Shown here: piece by piece, positions 1-13,510 of the stretch | How positions within the stretch are numbered: the first letter of the stretch is position 1 | Layout: every line of letters begins with the position of its first letter | DNA from: Cunninghamia lanceolata | Lineage: Eukaryota > Streptophyta > Pinopsida > Cupressales > Cupressaceae | Reading direction: 5' to 3' | Length of the DNA stretch: 64,000 bases | NCBI GenBank assembly: GCA_027924645.1 | Contig: BSBN01000494.1 | Coordinates: forward strand, 2,800,001 to 2,864,000 | The notes under the pieces: generated by a model | Database searches by the model: none | Told to the model about the DNA's origin: nothing | What the model saw: the letters and a program-made list of their open reading frames with translations, nothing else | Made by a program: the position numbers and the translations under genes

Positions 1-3000
1 GTACAATTCCTAAAAAGAGGAAAAGCCATCTCTAATAAATCCACATCCGGCATCCTAGCCCAGAAAGTAACCCATTTACATTCCTAAATGAAAATCTACT
101 TCTTTCCCCAAGAAGCAAGAAAATAAATAATAACTTAAAGAATCAAGTTTCTCAATAAATCAATTAAAAATCTTTTCCCAAAACATGATTTGAAAAATGA
201 CACTTTCCACAAGCAATAAATCATCATTTTCATACAAAATTTGCATTCACAAGTTTAGTAATTTGATATAAGTTCATATCTATTATTCATTCATAATTTC
301 TCATCATCATATGAAATCTGGCTAATGTTATCATTCATTTATTCAATCATATTTTCCTCAAAATCATATGCAATCTAACTATTATTAATCTTGTTGTTCA
401 GTTTCATTATGGGAATTCATAAAAACATTTATCAAACTTCTGGTTGCTACAATAATATTAATTGCAGGAAGATAAAACAGACCTCCTATTGCCTCCCTAT
501 TGCCAGTAACATGAACTGCAGAATTAAAAATAAATAAAACACGATGATCTTAATGCTTATTGTTAGTCATTGGAAATGTTAAGGAATATGTATTGAAAAA
601 TAGTTTATAACAAGAAACTAGGTTTCAACTACTTTTTCAGAGTTTTGTGTTCATCATGGAAAAGGACGATTTTCTAATCTAAGTTTGACTTCGGCTAGCA
701 TATAAAAGAAATACAGTCATACATATGTTTGTTAGAGAATGTTTATGGCAGCCATATGGAGGTTTGATTAATAGTTTTCATTCAAAGTAATGATCAAAAT
801 CTGAGATTATCCTCTTAGTTTCAGGTAGTTTAGACAAAAGTTGGAAAGTCTCATTTCAATCAAGAACCAATGATCAACCCAAGATAGGCGACAACAAGAA
901 TGAATGGGGGCGATCCAGTCAGCCATAAAGATGGCCCAAGAAGGCAGCCAAATGGCCATGAAAGAAAAGAACAGCCAGAGAATAAGTTAATGGCAATCAA
1001 GAAGAGGGACGGCCAGAATAGAGGAAGATGTCCATGTGGAAAAGATCAGCCATTATAAGGTGAAATAGCCTAAAAGATAAGCGGCCAGTATAAGGGGACG
1101 GCTTAGACAAGACAGAAGGGTCAATTCACAAACCAAAACATCATTTTAACAACCACAAAATGTGATTCCAAGATTATGTAACATGTATAAAAACCTAGTG
1201 ATATCAGTCAATTGATGAAGAGTTTGTAGTTGAAGTAGCTTCCCTTCTCTCTTTCTCCTACCACGACCTAATATCCTCTTATTTGCTGCTCACAAAATCA
1301 AGTTCCTGCTACTAAATTGCCCTTCCTGTTATGCATATCATGGGGTTCTTGTTATTGCCAAATCATGCTTCCTATTATGAATTCGTGGTGTATTGCTTGT
1401 TGCCCCAAAACTCTTCTTTTATTAAAGTCTCCCAATTCTTATTTTTGGAGTTGCATGAATTAGGTTTAGAACTGAACATTTTGGATTTTAGAACTAGAGT
1501 AATATTCCCTTTGCATGATAATTTGACCAATGAAATTAGAGCTAAAATGCTATTTAAAACAATTAATATAATATATGTTATGCAATTTACTGTTATGTAG
1601 TGCAAATTTGGCTTGCATAACAGGACCCTGTTGTTTAAATTGTTTCTTATTTATTTATATAAAAATATCTAATTATAATAACACTATTATTAACATTATT
1701 TAATTATTTAACTAAAACATATCTATTTTAATAAATCAAGAAGTAAATACAATAATAATATAATAATATAAATATATCTAATTATAATTTCATTAATTCT
1801 ACTTTGCATATTGTCTTCCAAACATCTAAAATTAGGTAAATAAAGACAATATTTATTATTTATTAAATTAAAATACAAATAAATATACAATTTTCCTTTA
1901 TTCAAATTGCAATACCTATTTAATTACAATTCGAAAAGACATTAAACTTAAATAATTACATTATGCATTTGAAAACAATTTCGAACACACTAATTTTTCT
2001 AACATCTAATCATCACGATATTAAATAAAATAATGCATTTAATAGAAACTATTGTAGGAATTTAACACAATATCCTCTAATTATTTAAATCATCAATCAC
2101 ACTTATTTTCCACACAGTGATGCATAAAAAAATCATTTAAAATGCATATGAAAACTACATGGTGTGTGATTGCATCAGGGTAATCCATCCCAAACAGTTC
2201 TTGCCAAGTGGCTAGAACATCTCTACCTCAACCATGTTCTTGTCTTCGATGAGTACCTACATTTATTCTCACTCAACTCGATCTCAATAGGTTAGTGTCT
2301 CCAAAACATAGCTGAGGCAATTATTGTAATCATATCGACAATTATTTAACATTAAAATCAATTTCCAATTCTCATCAATATAAACTCGTAATAATTACCT
2401 TCACATATGCAAAATTACCTAAGGTAAAGGTCAATCACAAAATTGTTCACTAAGCTAGAATAATTATATTGTTCATAAAAATGAGACGTGACAATTAACT
2501 CTATTTATTGAAGGATTGCTCAAACCCACTCACCTCTAACTCCTAGGCACATTCGTAAGCTTGAATGAGAGAGAGCTTACTAGAGTTGACCAAGAGTTGA
2601 ATTTTTGTTTAATCTTAACCTTTGATCTAACCAAAGATTTTCTATGACTTTTTCAAATTATTGACCTTGTGATGGTATCAAGGAGTTTTCAAGTTGACGT
2701 TGACATTGTGATTAAATCGAGGGTTTTGTGCACTCAATTTTTTATTTTCTCTTTTCTATTTTTTTTGGATTTTGATGTATGCAAAGCAATGTTTTTTTGG
2801 TTCTTTTTGATCTGATAAGATGATCTAATTACTATGAATTGAAATATGAGTGCAAACCTAGGATGACCTTTTTAATACAAATCTAACTATGTTTTTGTGG
2901 TTTTTTAGATTGATTTTGGAAAGCAAATAACAAACTAATATAATGCAATAAGGAAATTTAATCTATGAAAGCAAATAACAATTAATCTAATGCAATGAAA

Positions 3001-3849
3001 GGAAACTACGCTAACAATACATACCTATCAAGAGTAGAGAAACAAAGTATTACTTTCCTAGAGAGCAATTTGATTAGCTAATTACTACAAAAGAATTAAA
3101 GGACTTGTTTCAAATCTGGTACATGAGTTTCGTATTGTCCTCAAAAATCATTGTATGTGGCAACCTCTTTCTCCTCTGTAGTAGTAGGGTCTTCCTCTTG
3201 GAGACAGGGACGAAGGGAGTAATTGATTTGAAATGACTTAAGCTTTTAAAGCTAAAAATAAAATTGAGAGAGCTTGGAGAGCTATGAGTGTTATGTATGC
3301 ACTATGTGAGCACAATGGCTATAGATTGAGATAAAATTGAGAGAATATCAATCCTATACAAGCTTTAGAAAGCTTGGTAAACTATCCTAAACATGAAAGA
3401 AAATGCATACAAGTCCTACAATAAGCATCAAGATGCTAGTGGAGAGCAAAAGCAAATCTTTTTAAATGGCCGCAACAATGAATTTGTCTCCAATATTTCA
3501 TATAGGAGGGGGTATTTATAGTTTTGAAGAGCTCACAAGAGGTGGGATTGATTGAGAATTTAACTCCTTTGATTGAAGAGTTAACAAGCTTGATCGGATA
3601 GAGAACTGGGTTGATTAGGGAGTGATGAAGGTGTGAAAGCTTATCACTAAATGAAGAAAGGGAGTTAGCATGACAAGAAAAGAAGATAAGTATAGATCAA
3701 TGAGAGATAATTATGGATGACTAGGAGTGAATAATGAGCTAAGAATAGACTAGGCTTAGTTGGGGTCGAATTTGCATGCAAACTAGAGCAAAAACAAAGC
3801 TTTTTTGGGGCCGAACTGAAGAGAAACATGCACATGAAAACATGACAAG
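1..3849. other. Intergenic, AT-rich, no gene recognised
   Basis: I see no gene in this stretch. The longest open frame (89 codons at 1331-1600) has no recognisable domain, and a similar frame overlaps it on the other strand. Positions 841-1120 are purine-rich with recurring GGCCA/CAGCCA words, followed by a TATA-like TATAAAAA near 1187 and a pyrimidine stretch at 1240-1260. This could be the tail of an old LTR, but no partner LTR is visible. The rest is AT-rich sequence with scattered homopolymer runs. Confidence 0.5.
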
Positions 3850-4142
3850 GTTGCCTAGGGGTCACCCAATTTTCCAGTAGGTTCACCTAGGGGTCACTCA
3901 TGGGAGATCTAGAACTCAAAGGGGGTGGCCTAAAAAGGAGAGGACTTGGGAGTGATTTGAAGGGATAAGAATGATCTTGGGAGGCTAGAGATGCCATCTA
4001 GCTTTTGAAACTAGCCAAACTAATGCATATGAGTGGATCCCCCAATTTACCAACAAGGTCACTCATGGGAGATCCCTGGGAGATTTAGGATCTCCCTTGG
4101 GAGATCCATAATTCAAAGGGAGGGACCTAGAAAGGAGAGAAG
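3850..4142. repeat. Imperfect local direct duplication
   Basis: Two neighbouring blocks share the order 'CCCAATTT', 'GGTCACTCATGGGAGATC', 'AACTCAAAGGG/AATTCAAAGGG' and 'CCTA-AAAGGAGAG'. One block is at about 3850-3955 and the other at about 4025-4142. The second block carries an additional repeat of GGGAGAT words. It is non-coding on both strands and reads as a diverged tandem duplication. Confidence 0.55.
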
Positions 4143-4869
4143 ACAAGTTAATTTAGAGGGTTGGGATAGGTTTGGGAGGTCAATTAGAGGCCTTTAGAGG
4201 GTTTAAATGGGTGAAATGGGTTTAGGGAAGGTAAATTTCCATGTTACAATGCTAGTAGGGCATATAAACATGGCCAAAAAGTGAAAAAGATGAAATGTCA
4301 ACAAAGGGTACTGAAGAAGGAACAGGACCTTGAAGAGTTAGCTAGGGGATAAGAAGAAAGAACGAGGCAAAGAAACTCCATCCATGTGTTTCTAAGAAGA
4401 ATATCTCTAAGAGGTTATACTTACACGCTTACATATGCGTGTTTAGGATTACATCTCATCATCAAATCATCATGTAGGCTCAAGCATGTTTTCAGTGCTT
4501 ACAATGCCCTAGGTTAATATATAATCATTTTAAATGAATGAATGAATGTTTTTAAATACAACAACATAGTACACAAATCTGTGTTAAGTTGACTCAAAAT
4601 TTCTAGTGAAAACATTAGCAAGTGTAAATTTGAATTTTGAATTTCAAAAGTTTAAGGTTCATACTCACGAATTTGATCTAAGGCTATGAATGAGACATAT
4701 AGGGATCAATACTAGTCTCTAGGGATTGTGATGATGGGTTTAGGATAGGGTGATGTCATGAGCCAAATTCATGTAAGAATGCCACTTGTAAACTAATCAT
4801 TATAGAAAAGACACTCTAATCGAAGTAGGCCTAAAACATAAGGAAAAAGAGAATGGGTATGAAATTTTC

Positions 4870-4981
4870 ACTTCATTATTGGCCCCACATATCTTTGTAG
4901 CAAGGAAGTTGTGAAAACTCTTGACTAGAGCATTAGAAGTTGGTGGAGTTGAGGAAGTGTCATCCAAAACTTTGTCAAAGG

Positions 4982-5012
<31 letters not shown>

Positions 5013-5040
5013 ATGTTTTAATGCTAGTTAATGTTGGTGT
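4870..5040 (+). repeat. Dispersed repeat R1, copy 1
   Basis: The segment from 'TTGGCCCCACATATC' through 'CTTGACTAGAGCATT' and 'CATCCAAAACT' to 'AATGTTAGTTAATGTTGGT'-like sequence recurs in the same order at about 38735-38880 and 52236-52390. Here a long TA run sits inside it. The other two copies lie in the duplicated 3' flank of the polyamine oxidase gene, so this is the only independent location in the window. No coding potential. Confidence 0.65.
4982..5009. repeat. (TA)n microsatellite
   Basis: An uninterrupted run of 14 TA dinucleotides within repeat R1. In the two other R1 copies the same site reads only ATATATCATGACATG-like sequence, so the expansion is specific to this copy. Confidence 0.9.
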
Positions 5041-7898
5041 AAAAGAAAATAAACTTTTCCTAAACTCAATCTAGGCTAATCAAATAAGATGCAAATAAAT
5101 AAATATAAATTAACCTAGATTAATAAATGATAGTTGTGGACAAGGTGTATTCTAAAATAATAAATGCTAAAGAATAGAAAATAACTATAATAAAATAAAG
5201 GTACTTAAATATGTGTTTGAAGGAGAAGAAGAATTTTCTTAAGGGTATGTGCACAAAGATGAGGGGCCAAAAAGTTGCCAAAACATTCATATTTCTCCAA
5301 AATGTCCTCCCACTCTTTAAAGAATAATGTGCTCATGTTTCTAAAAGCATAACGTGCTCACATTAGGGCTCAACACATTTTTTGTAATGTGAGCATGTAA
5401 TAACTCACATGCATCCCAATTTAAACTAATGAAAATCCCACCCTTAAGCTTGGAAGAAATTTGAATTTACCAGTGATCTAAGCATTAGACATGCAACTTG
5501 GGTGCCCAAATCTGTGTTTTACAAAAGACATTAAAAAACATACAAATGTTGAGCATTATTTCCATCATATTTGTATATTGGGTAAGTGTAAAATAAAGGG
5601 TCCACTTTTTGGCCAAAGAGTGGAAACTTTTTTCCTGAAAATCAAAGTTTGTTATAGTTGGGGTAAAGATTAGAAGCACTTATAGATAGAGTATTAACAA
5701 AGTATAAAAGTATGAAATGCGGGATTTTATTTCTAGTTTTCAAATATGTAATTTAGTCTAATACCTAGATGATAAAAGTTGGTTAAGTGAAGGATGTACA
5801 AAAGTGACATTTCTATAAAAGAATGTCAAAGGCTAAAGCATGCATGTGTACGACCCATAGAAAAGGTAGTAAATGAAATTGTTTTTCAAATTGGGAAAAC
5901 TTCTTAATTAACTTTTTACTAAGATTAAGGTGTAAATTTAAAATCCCTCATGTACGACCCACATAATTTGACCTAAAATAGTTGTAACATGTTTTTTTAA
6001 TGTGTAGAGAAATGTCTAGATTGGTCACACATAATTTTTTTTTTAAAATCAAAAAATCAAAAGTTATTAAAAAATAGAAATATATTTCATTTCAAGAATA
6101 TGAGATTTTGTATTTAAAAATTAAAAAAGAAATACAAATTTTAGTTTTTTTAAAAAAATTACATATTTAAAAACTGGGCATTCTCATCTTTTTTGGGTTT
6201 TAATTTCGTCAAAATATATTAAAAATAAAGTTGTCAACCATATTAATGCAGTCATGGGTGGAGGACCCAATGAAGGATTGTTCAACCGTGCAGCCAAAAC
6301 ACACAATAGAATTCTACCAAAAACTAGCAATATGCAACCAATATGATTTAACAACTTGAATTATTATAACTTGCCATAGTGGGATCCTTACATCCCAAGT
6401 TGTAGTTATTTGATTACTAAGATTCAAAAATGGATAGTCATCGCAATGGGCTTCCTACATGCCAAATTGCAGTCATTTGATTACTAAAATAAAATGAAAC
6501 TACTCAAACCTATTACATTCCTACATGCCACATCTTCAACTCCCTCAATAACAAACTCCATATCATGCTCCCATTCTAAGGCTCACAACCCTCCTCTTGG
6601 ATCTCAATCCTCTCCTTTCCTCTGCTATTAATCTATTTCTTCGCTTGACCTTGATCTATTCACAAACCATGTATAAATAGCATTCCCAAACCTCTAAGAT
6701 GATCTACATCATCTACAGGGTGGCACAAAGTTCCAAGCCTCATGAAATATGTCATCAAATAGTGTTAACAAACTTCTAAATCTATACGGTGATAATGGTA
6801 GAAAATTTTCATGCAATGCCCAACATTCATCCACAGTGGTCTAATAAGCATTCTCATATACTCCTCTGCTAGCACAAACTCTAAATGATCTAGTGTAGAA
6901 AGGTTACAAGTATGTTTAAAATTGTCATCTTGGTACACATTCACAAATCCAATATCACTCTTATGTCAACCCAATTCTTCTCAAACATGGATACAACTTC
7001 TATTCATCACTTTATGTAACACATTTCCAAAACTACAAAACTAGACTAAACTAGAAGAAATAAAAATAAACTTGGTTGCAGTATAGATGTGAGGTTATTA
7101 TGTCAATTTGTGACAAGTTTGCAATAATACTATATTTTAATTGGGAGCACTGTGTATTGCTACTTTTGCCATGAAGATTTGTATCCGCGCTATATCCTCA
7201 TTATGGAAAAGGTATGCATTCATACTCTGTCATAGGGATGATATGTGCATTTTAGTTTCCCCTAACTATGGAATATTGGTTGGGATAGTATCTTAAAAGA
7301 ATGTTGATATACTTTAAACTATTGCATTGTAATTACTGATGATTGAAGTAAAAGGTTCTGGAGCACTATACTAAATTAATTGGCTTTCTAGTTATACCCA
7401 AGTGGAGTACAAGACCCTTTTAATAGACTTCCATTAGATGTTGTTGCTATAGTTGTCATTACCATTAAAACTATGCTTAGCATTAAAACTATGATATTAT
7501 TGTCCCCAAGACTATCTATTATTGTGCAGAATTATATTAGAGCTGACTAAAGTCAAATTGTATGATACTATCATATATCCTAGTATGATATCAAAAGGGA
7601 ATGGCTTGACAGTTTAAATTATGATTTCTATATTTAGTTGAGAAAAATATTAAATCATTACCTTCACATGGAAGTATACCTTTACTAAATGAGTATTTGT
7701 TATTAGGGTATATTATGGAATTAACATAGAGTAAACTATTAAGATGCCTATCTACCAATGTATTCTAGACTAGGATGTAAATAGTCTCACCTCAATTGGT
7801 TTTGCTAATATTTCGATGCATGATAGGTGGACCTTACAATATGTGAAAATTGAGTTGGAATTACTATGTCTATTTGGTGGTAGGGAGATTTCTTTTGC
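5041..7898. other. Intergenic, AT-rich, no gene recognised
   Basis: No coding region is supported. Around 5325-5411 there are several inverted GTGAGC/GCTCAC words (TAACGTGCTCACATT, AATGTGAGCATG). They recall the palindromes at 59164-59304. A 'GGGGCCAAAAAG' phrase near 5258 has a counterpart near 58323, so the two regions may be distant copies of one repeat. The rest is AT-rich with poly-A and poly-T runs. Confidence 0.45.
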
Positions 7899-8868
7899 AT
7901 AAGCATGATGAAGATATTTTGATTGTTGCTACCTTAATTATTCAAGTTGATTCAATGAAGAAAATATTAATATATCCAAACCATTTCTGGTTTTTGTCCT
8001 CCTTTCTCTTAATTTTTTGAAATATTTTAATTTTTTTAATTCCATGGAGAAATGAGAAATTTATGATATTTTTACAACTACTTGATAATTTTGTTGTTAA
8101 CTATTAATTCTTGTTGGTGATATTCTTATTGTTTTACCATCTAGAGCTTTATCCTTGTTTTTCATAAGATGTCCATGATCTCTATCATTTTCTTATAAAC
8201 TATGTTATATATTTTGTGGGGTTGCCTAACATTTGTGCAAATTAATAGATATGCTTAGATTGGCAATAGAAAGATTTAAATATATGACTTTAACTTCAAG
8301 AACAATGATTGTGATAACTTGCTCTAGGTATATGAATCAAAGTGTAGGTTCTTTGTTAGATTAATGTGTGAGAAGAACTGCATGTGACTTCAATCCCATT
8401 TGAAAGTAGGTATGAAGGCATTCCTTAGGCAAAGGATGCTCTAGTGACCCAAGTCTATGGGGGAGATGGTTAGAAAATAGATCCATGGTTTGGGGTTGCC
8501 CCTATGCTTGGCATTATGTTGTATATTTATCTCATTGGTCTTATTGTATGAATTATAACTATCTGAAGTAAAGTTGGTATATATAGCATTTATTTGCATC
8601 ATTATCCTACATATGTTATAATCTAGGGTTTCCAAATGACTTGAAAGGATTATTATTGGTTTATAAATGATTGGGCATAAATTATGGATTTGCACATGTG
8701 AATTTATATGGTTCTCCTATTTGTTTAAAAAGAATGAAAGGGGTACAACTAGTTCTATCCTTGTTTGACCTTGTTAAGTTGAGAATTTTAGTCTTTCCCA
8801 TGCATAGTATAAATGGATGTTATATTGGGATGTTAACTTGAAAGGTTATGTTAACATACAATCCTTTT
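7899..8868 (+). repeat. Duplicated segment D1, copy a (about 0.97 kb)
   Basis: This segment aligns along its length with 49175-50150. Both start at ATAAGCATG(A/G)TGAAGATAT and both end at AACATACAATCCTTTT. Similarity begins and stops abruptly at those points. No coding sequence or terminal repeat is visible, so the mechanism of copying is unknown. In copy b the right end is fused to polyamine oxidase exon 8. Confidence 0.85.
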
Positions 8869-9009
8869 GATACATGAGTTACTTTTCTTATGGAATTGTG
8901 AACAAATGAATGAAGCAAATGGTTGTGAACAAATGAATGAAGCAAATGGCCTTTGAGATTACTTACTTTACAAGCTTGTATTGGTTTATGTATATGTGAT
9001 TGGTTAGAA

Positions 9010-9860
9010 CCTAATAGATGTGGGTTAGATTTTTATGTGCATGTTGGTCATTTGACCCCCAAAACCTATAGGACCATGTGCATAGGTTAAAGGATTACTC
9101 TATGTAGTATTGTAACAAGATTAACTAGTATAAGTTGTGCAAACCCTTAAGACATTTTGGTTATGTTTACCTAGCTATAAGATGACTCCACATGTCAAAT
9201 TTGAGTCTAATATAGGTTCGATCTAGCCATCTATCAACAATAATATGTTGGTGATAGATGCCAAGAGCTAATTGTTGTATCCTAGGGACTAGCCAACTTT
9301 CACTAGTAGTATGTAGATGGTGGATGTCAAGAGTTATCCATAGTATGATAGGGCCTAACCAACTTTCACCAATAACATACATAGGTGATAGATGTGAAGA
9401 GCTATCACATACTAAGTTGCACTAACTTTTACCAATAGAATGCAAGCGATGGATGTTAGAATTTACCAACTCAAAAGGTTCAACGAGCTATGGAAATCTT
9501 ATCAATGGCCTCATGTGTTGTGTTTTGTTGCACTTATGCCTTTGTCAATGATGACAAGTAGTATGGGATGCTTGTCTCATCATCAAAGCTAGCTATAAAA
9601 TAGGATAAGAATGGACCCATCGTGTAGCATGGGATGCACTCATTTTCCTTTTCCTATTATCATCTATTATAAGGGCTTATATGTTAGTGAACTAGTTAAA
9701 GGGGAAGATGCATGCAGTATTATCAAACCCACTTCCTTTTGTTAGCTAGTCAATATGTGTACATGTGATGTATGTTTGATTTGGTCATTATGTGTAGATG
9801 TGATGTATGTTTGAGCTGGTCATTATGTGTAATGTGATGTATGATTGATTTGGATGCTAT
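9010..9860 (-). repeat. Dispersed repeat X, inverted copy
   Basis: This is an inverted, diverged copy of the sequence at 40200-41027 continuing into 47261-47460. Shared phrases include the '...CCCCCAAAACCTATA-GACCATGTG' block, the several 'CCAACTTTCACTAGTAGTATG' units, and the 'GGCCTCATGTGTTG ... GATGACAAGTAGTATGGGATGC' block. At the end come about three units of the TGTG-ATGTATG minisatellite. The match is continuous here, with no copia element, so it shows the state of the family before the 41028-47260 insertion. No coding frame. Confidence 0.7.
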
Positions 9861-10549
9861 GTGGTTTAGTGTTCTTACTTTTTGTTGACCTTGTACTAAT
9901 ATTTGTATGGGATACTCTTGTTGTCAACTATTATACACATATGGAATTGTAAGTCAATTTAATTAATGGTTGTGATTCAAAATAGAGGTTGGAGATCTCA
10001 TCCCGTATGTGTTGATGAATTCTTTCTATTAAATTGGTGTGCAAACTACAAAGCCTCTAAATCCTAGAAAGGGATACATAGGTAGGGCCATTTGAAATGA
10101 ACTCCCGAGGAAAAGTTATGGGTCTAGGGATATATTAATATATAGAGAGTTTACTTTATTTAGTGCAAGAATGAGAGTTTATGACATCGAATTGCTTCCA
10201 TTTCCATGTTTGGTAAGGTTATGAAGCAAGCACTTCTAAATTGGAATAAATTATTATGTTATAAACATAGTTAGTGGCACAATTTAAAGTGGACAATCTA
10301 AATAGTTATTTGGTTAAATAAGAATGTGTTAAGAGGTAATTTCCAATTATAGTAAAAATATAGTAGTAACCAAGGGTAGTTATTATAGCATGTACCAAAT
10401 CAAGTGTGCCCAAGTGAATGCATGTGCACCCATGCACAATACCATAAAATGTAAGTGAGTAGTGATGTACAAAGATACATTAAATAATGTACATGCACAG
10501 AATTGCATTGCATAGTATTGTAATGTGACCAATCGATTCATGTTGAGTG
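9861..10549. other. Intergenic, no gene recognised
   Basis: AT-rich DNA with no supported coding region or RNA gene. It ends in the 5-bp sequence GAGTG (10545-10549), which is the left target duplication of the following LTR element. Confidence 0.5.
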
Positions 10550-10819
10550 TGTTAGAGTAATAGGTTATTTACTTAATTAATTTAATCATATTCATTAATT
10601 AATTAAGTCACCTCTACTTTATTTCACTTAAGCTAAACTTAGGGATCTCACATTAGGGTTTTCTAACTTGCAAATATAAAAGCAAGTTCTCTCATGTAAT
10701 TCATTAATTGCATTTTTTTGAGCAAATTGCTATCTTTATTTTTTTCTCTTTTGGAAGGTTAATCTTAGGTTTTGCAGGTGTTTATTGGGTCTTGTGAGGT
10801 TGGTTTCACAACTTCTACA
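10550..10819 (+). repeat. LTR1 of the tandem element
   Basis: A 270-bp repeat running from TGTTAGAG to TTCTACA, which gives the usual TG...CA ends. An AATTAATTTAATCATATT-ATTAATTAATT palindrome-like core lies near its start. It is the left outermost LTR and is preceded by the GAGTG target duplication. Confidence 0.88.
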
Positions 10820-10831
10820 TGGTATTAGAGC
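10820..10831 (+). other. Primer binding site 1
   Basis: TGGTATTAGAGC starts directly after LTR1. It matches, with one change (C to T at the seventh base), the complement of the 3' end of initiator methionine tRNA, the usual primer for plant LTR elements. Confidence 0.8.
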
Positions 10832-13205
10832 TCTAGATCTGCAAGCCCCTTCTCATATTTGGAGAAAATTTTGAGCAACAGCCATTTGTTGGGTGTGTTT
10901 CTATGTAAAATAGAGTATTCCATTGGATTCAAAACAGTTGAAATAGTCAGATTAGCCTTTTATTTGGCTTGATTTGAGCTCCATAGGCCAGATTTGCAAG
11001 CGTTTCAGCAAGTGCTTTTTTGGGCTCCAGAGAAAAGCTATTTTTCGAAACATTTTGGGCCCAAACGGACCTCACCATCGTGCTCAGAAGGCCCAAAAAC
11101 CTTAAGATCAACTGTCAAATTGTCGAAATCGGCCTCGAGCTCATTTGGGGCAAATTTTTTTACCAGGCAAGTCGTACGACCTACCTAGCACGCAAATTGA
11201 GGTGAAATTTTTTTTTAAAAAAATGTTAGTATTTTTTTCTAGTGTTAAAAAAAATCTTAAAAGAATACATTACACGGGTTTTTTTTATTGTAAAGCAAAA
11301 CTTTTATAAAAAATGAGGTTTGAAAAAAAAATTTGTACCTGAGTAAGGTATGTCCCTGTTGCCATAGGGCCTTTGGGCCCCGCGCCCACCAAGGGGCTGC
11401 AGTCCCTTAAGGGGCCCGTGGAAACCCTTAATGGCGCTGTGTGGGGGGGTTCGCCCCTCCACCCCCTTTTTTAAAAAAATAAAATAAAATAAAATAATCC
11501 TTTTTTTACATGTTCTTTTATTAAAAAAAATAAACATGCAAATTTTTTTTTTTAAATTAAAAAAACACTTGTATTTCCCTGTACCTGCATGCTGCTTCGT
11601 TTTCCATGCCCAAGTTTTTGGTATTTTTTAGCAATGGCTCTATATTTGGCAGTTCTCCACAATTAGCAGGTCTTTTATTTTGTCTGGAGGCTCCTCTAGT
11701 TTGACAGAGGGCTAATTTTATCTGCCGGATCACTATTCAAGAAGTTGTTCCAAAGTTAGTGGTAGTTTTGCTAAATTTGGCAGAGGTTTCTTTTTTGCCA
11801 AATCTACCTTACACCATTGGGCTTTTGATTTTTGTACTCCATCTTCCAAGGGCCATATCTTAGTCATACGGTGGTATTTTTCAATGCAATTTTTTTTAAA
11901 AGGGGTAGAATTTTGTGCTCTTCACAGTGGTGTAGGTAGTTTTTAGTTTTGACTTCTAGTATTTTCCATAAATCAATTTTTTCAGTGTTGTTACTATGCA
12001 GTTCTCATTTTGAGAACTTCGACGGGCCATATTTTGGGCGTACAGACTCCTTTTTGGGTCCCTTTTTTTGAAAGTGCATGTTTTTATGTGTACTTCATCA
12101 TGGTGCTATCAGTTTCCTCTATTTCTATCAGAGAATTGTATTTTCAACATGTGGTCTTTTTTTAGACATTGTAAGCACTTCTCATATGGAAACGCACTGA
12201 AATAAAGTGCCTCAGCATTTTACATGTATTCTTGAGATCTTGGACATCATTTTGTGCCTTATTGTACTCACACTATGATATAAAGTACCACGGGGAGTTG
12301 ATAATTGCCTTTTGTTTTGCCATCACACCTTTGTCAAGTGAGTGTCCCTTTCACGACAGCAGTAATCACATTAATTCTTGCCTCATGCATGTGTGCCTTG
12401 GTTTGCACACCCTTTTATTTGTTGGTACTTTCATGTTTGCACATTCAAATGTTTGTGTTTCTTCTACATGCACTTCTTGGTTTCACACAGTTTCAATGTC
12501 CCTGTCATGGCTCTCACTTGTCTACATTATGGGAGGGGTTTCTACTTTTGGTGCTAATGCTTCTTTTGTTTCACGTTGGAGTGAGTTATGTATCTAGTAT
12601 TTGTTCTTATGTATTAGGCAGATGTAGCATACATCAGTGGCTAGTTATCCATGCATTTCGGTGAGATAGAGCATTTACCATATGGACACTCTTGCATTCC
12701 TTTTGTGGAGGTGACCTATTTTCACTTGATTAGTTCTTCAGACTTTTGGTACCTGTGCCATTTGTATTTTCAAGTTCAAGATGTTTTGCCTTTGTTTGCC
12801 ATCTAATTCGAGTAGTGTCGTTGGGGGCACTCATGCAAATTCTTGTCTTCTTGATTCTAATCTTCATCTTGTTTTAGAGGAGGTTCTTCTTTCAGCACTA
12901 TAGTAGTCAGTCTTCGACAATGTTTGCAGCTTCTTCATGCTTCAGTGGAGTTCGTCATGTTTATCTTCATGTTCCTATTCTTTTGAGACATCTTTTGTGG
13001 AGGCTTCTTAGTCCTTCACTCTCTCTCTTGTAGGGAGGTTTGTTCTCTCTTTTGGGGAGGAGTTTTTCCCACGTGGTTTTCTCCTTTTCTCTATTTGTGA
13101 GAGACTCTTTTGTACATGGGTACCTCATCAGGCCTAGTTGTCAAGACCCATCTTTGCTTTCATGCATTTGTCCTTAGTTTTTTAGCTTCTCCCTAAGTTC
13201 ATCTT
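10832..13205 (+). other. Internal domain 1, non-coding
   Basis: This domain aligns with 13511-15871 almost end to end. It includes a GC-rich block (about 11345-11465) set among poly-A and poly-T runs, then a long T-rich stretch. The best open frame is 121 codons (12232-12597). It is not kept in the second copy, because small indels shift the frame at both ends, so it is unlikely to encode protein. No zinc knuckle, protease, integrase or reverse transcriptase motif was found. Confidence 0.75.
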
Positions 13206-13213
13206 AAGGGGGG
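13206..13213 (+). other. Polypurine tract before LTR2
   Basis: AAGGGGGG lies immediately before the TG of LTR2, the expected position for plus-strand priming. Confidence 0.75.
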
Positions 13214-13498
13214 TGTTAGAGTAATAAGTTCTTTACTTAATTAATTTAATCATATTGATTAATTAATTAAGTCACCTTTACTTTATTTCACTTAAGCTAA
13301 ACTTAGGAATCTCACATTAGGTTTTTCTCACTTGCAAATATAAAAGCAAGTTCTCTCATGTAATTCATTAATCCATTTCATTAATTGCATCCTTTTTTGT
13401 GCAAATTGCTCTCTTTACTTTTTTCTCTTGTGGAAGGTTAATCTTAGGTTTTGCAAGTGTTCACTGGGTCCTATGAGGTTGGTTTCACAACTTCTACA
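13214..13498 (+). repeat. LTR2 (shared middle LTR)
   Basis: A 285-bp repeat with the same TG...CA ends as LTR1. It serves as the 3' LTR of the first internal domain and the 5' LTR of the second. There is no GAGTG at either side, as expected if it arose by recombination rather than independent insertion. Confidence 0.88.
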
Positions 13499-13510
13499 TG
13501 GTATCAGAGC
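13499..13510 (+). other. Primer binding site 2
   Basis: TGGTATCAGAGC directly follows LTR2 and is the canonical complement of the initiator methionine tRNA 3' end. Confidence 0.85.

Noticed and set aside
1331..1605. Overlapping 76- and 89-codon frames
   Set aside because: AT-rich chance frames on both strands without domains.
12305..12664. A 119-codon hydrophobic frame in the tandem LTR element
   Set aside because: The corresponding region of the second internal domain is shifted by indels, so the frame is not conserved.
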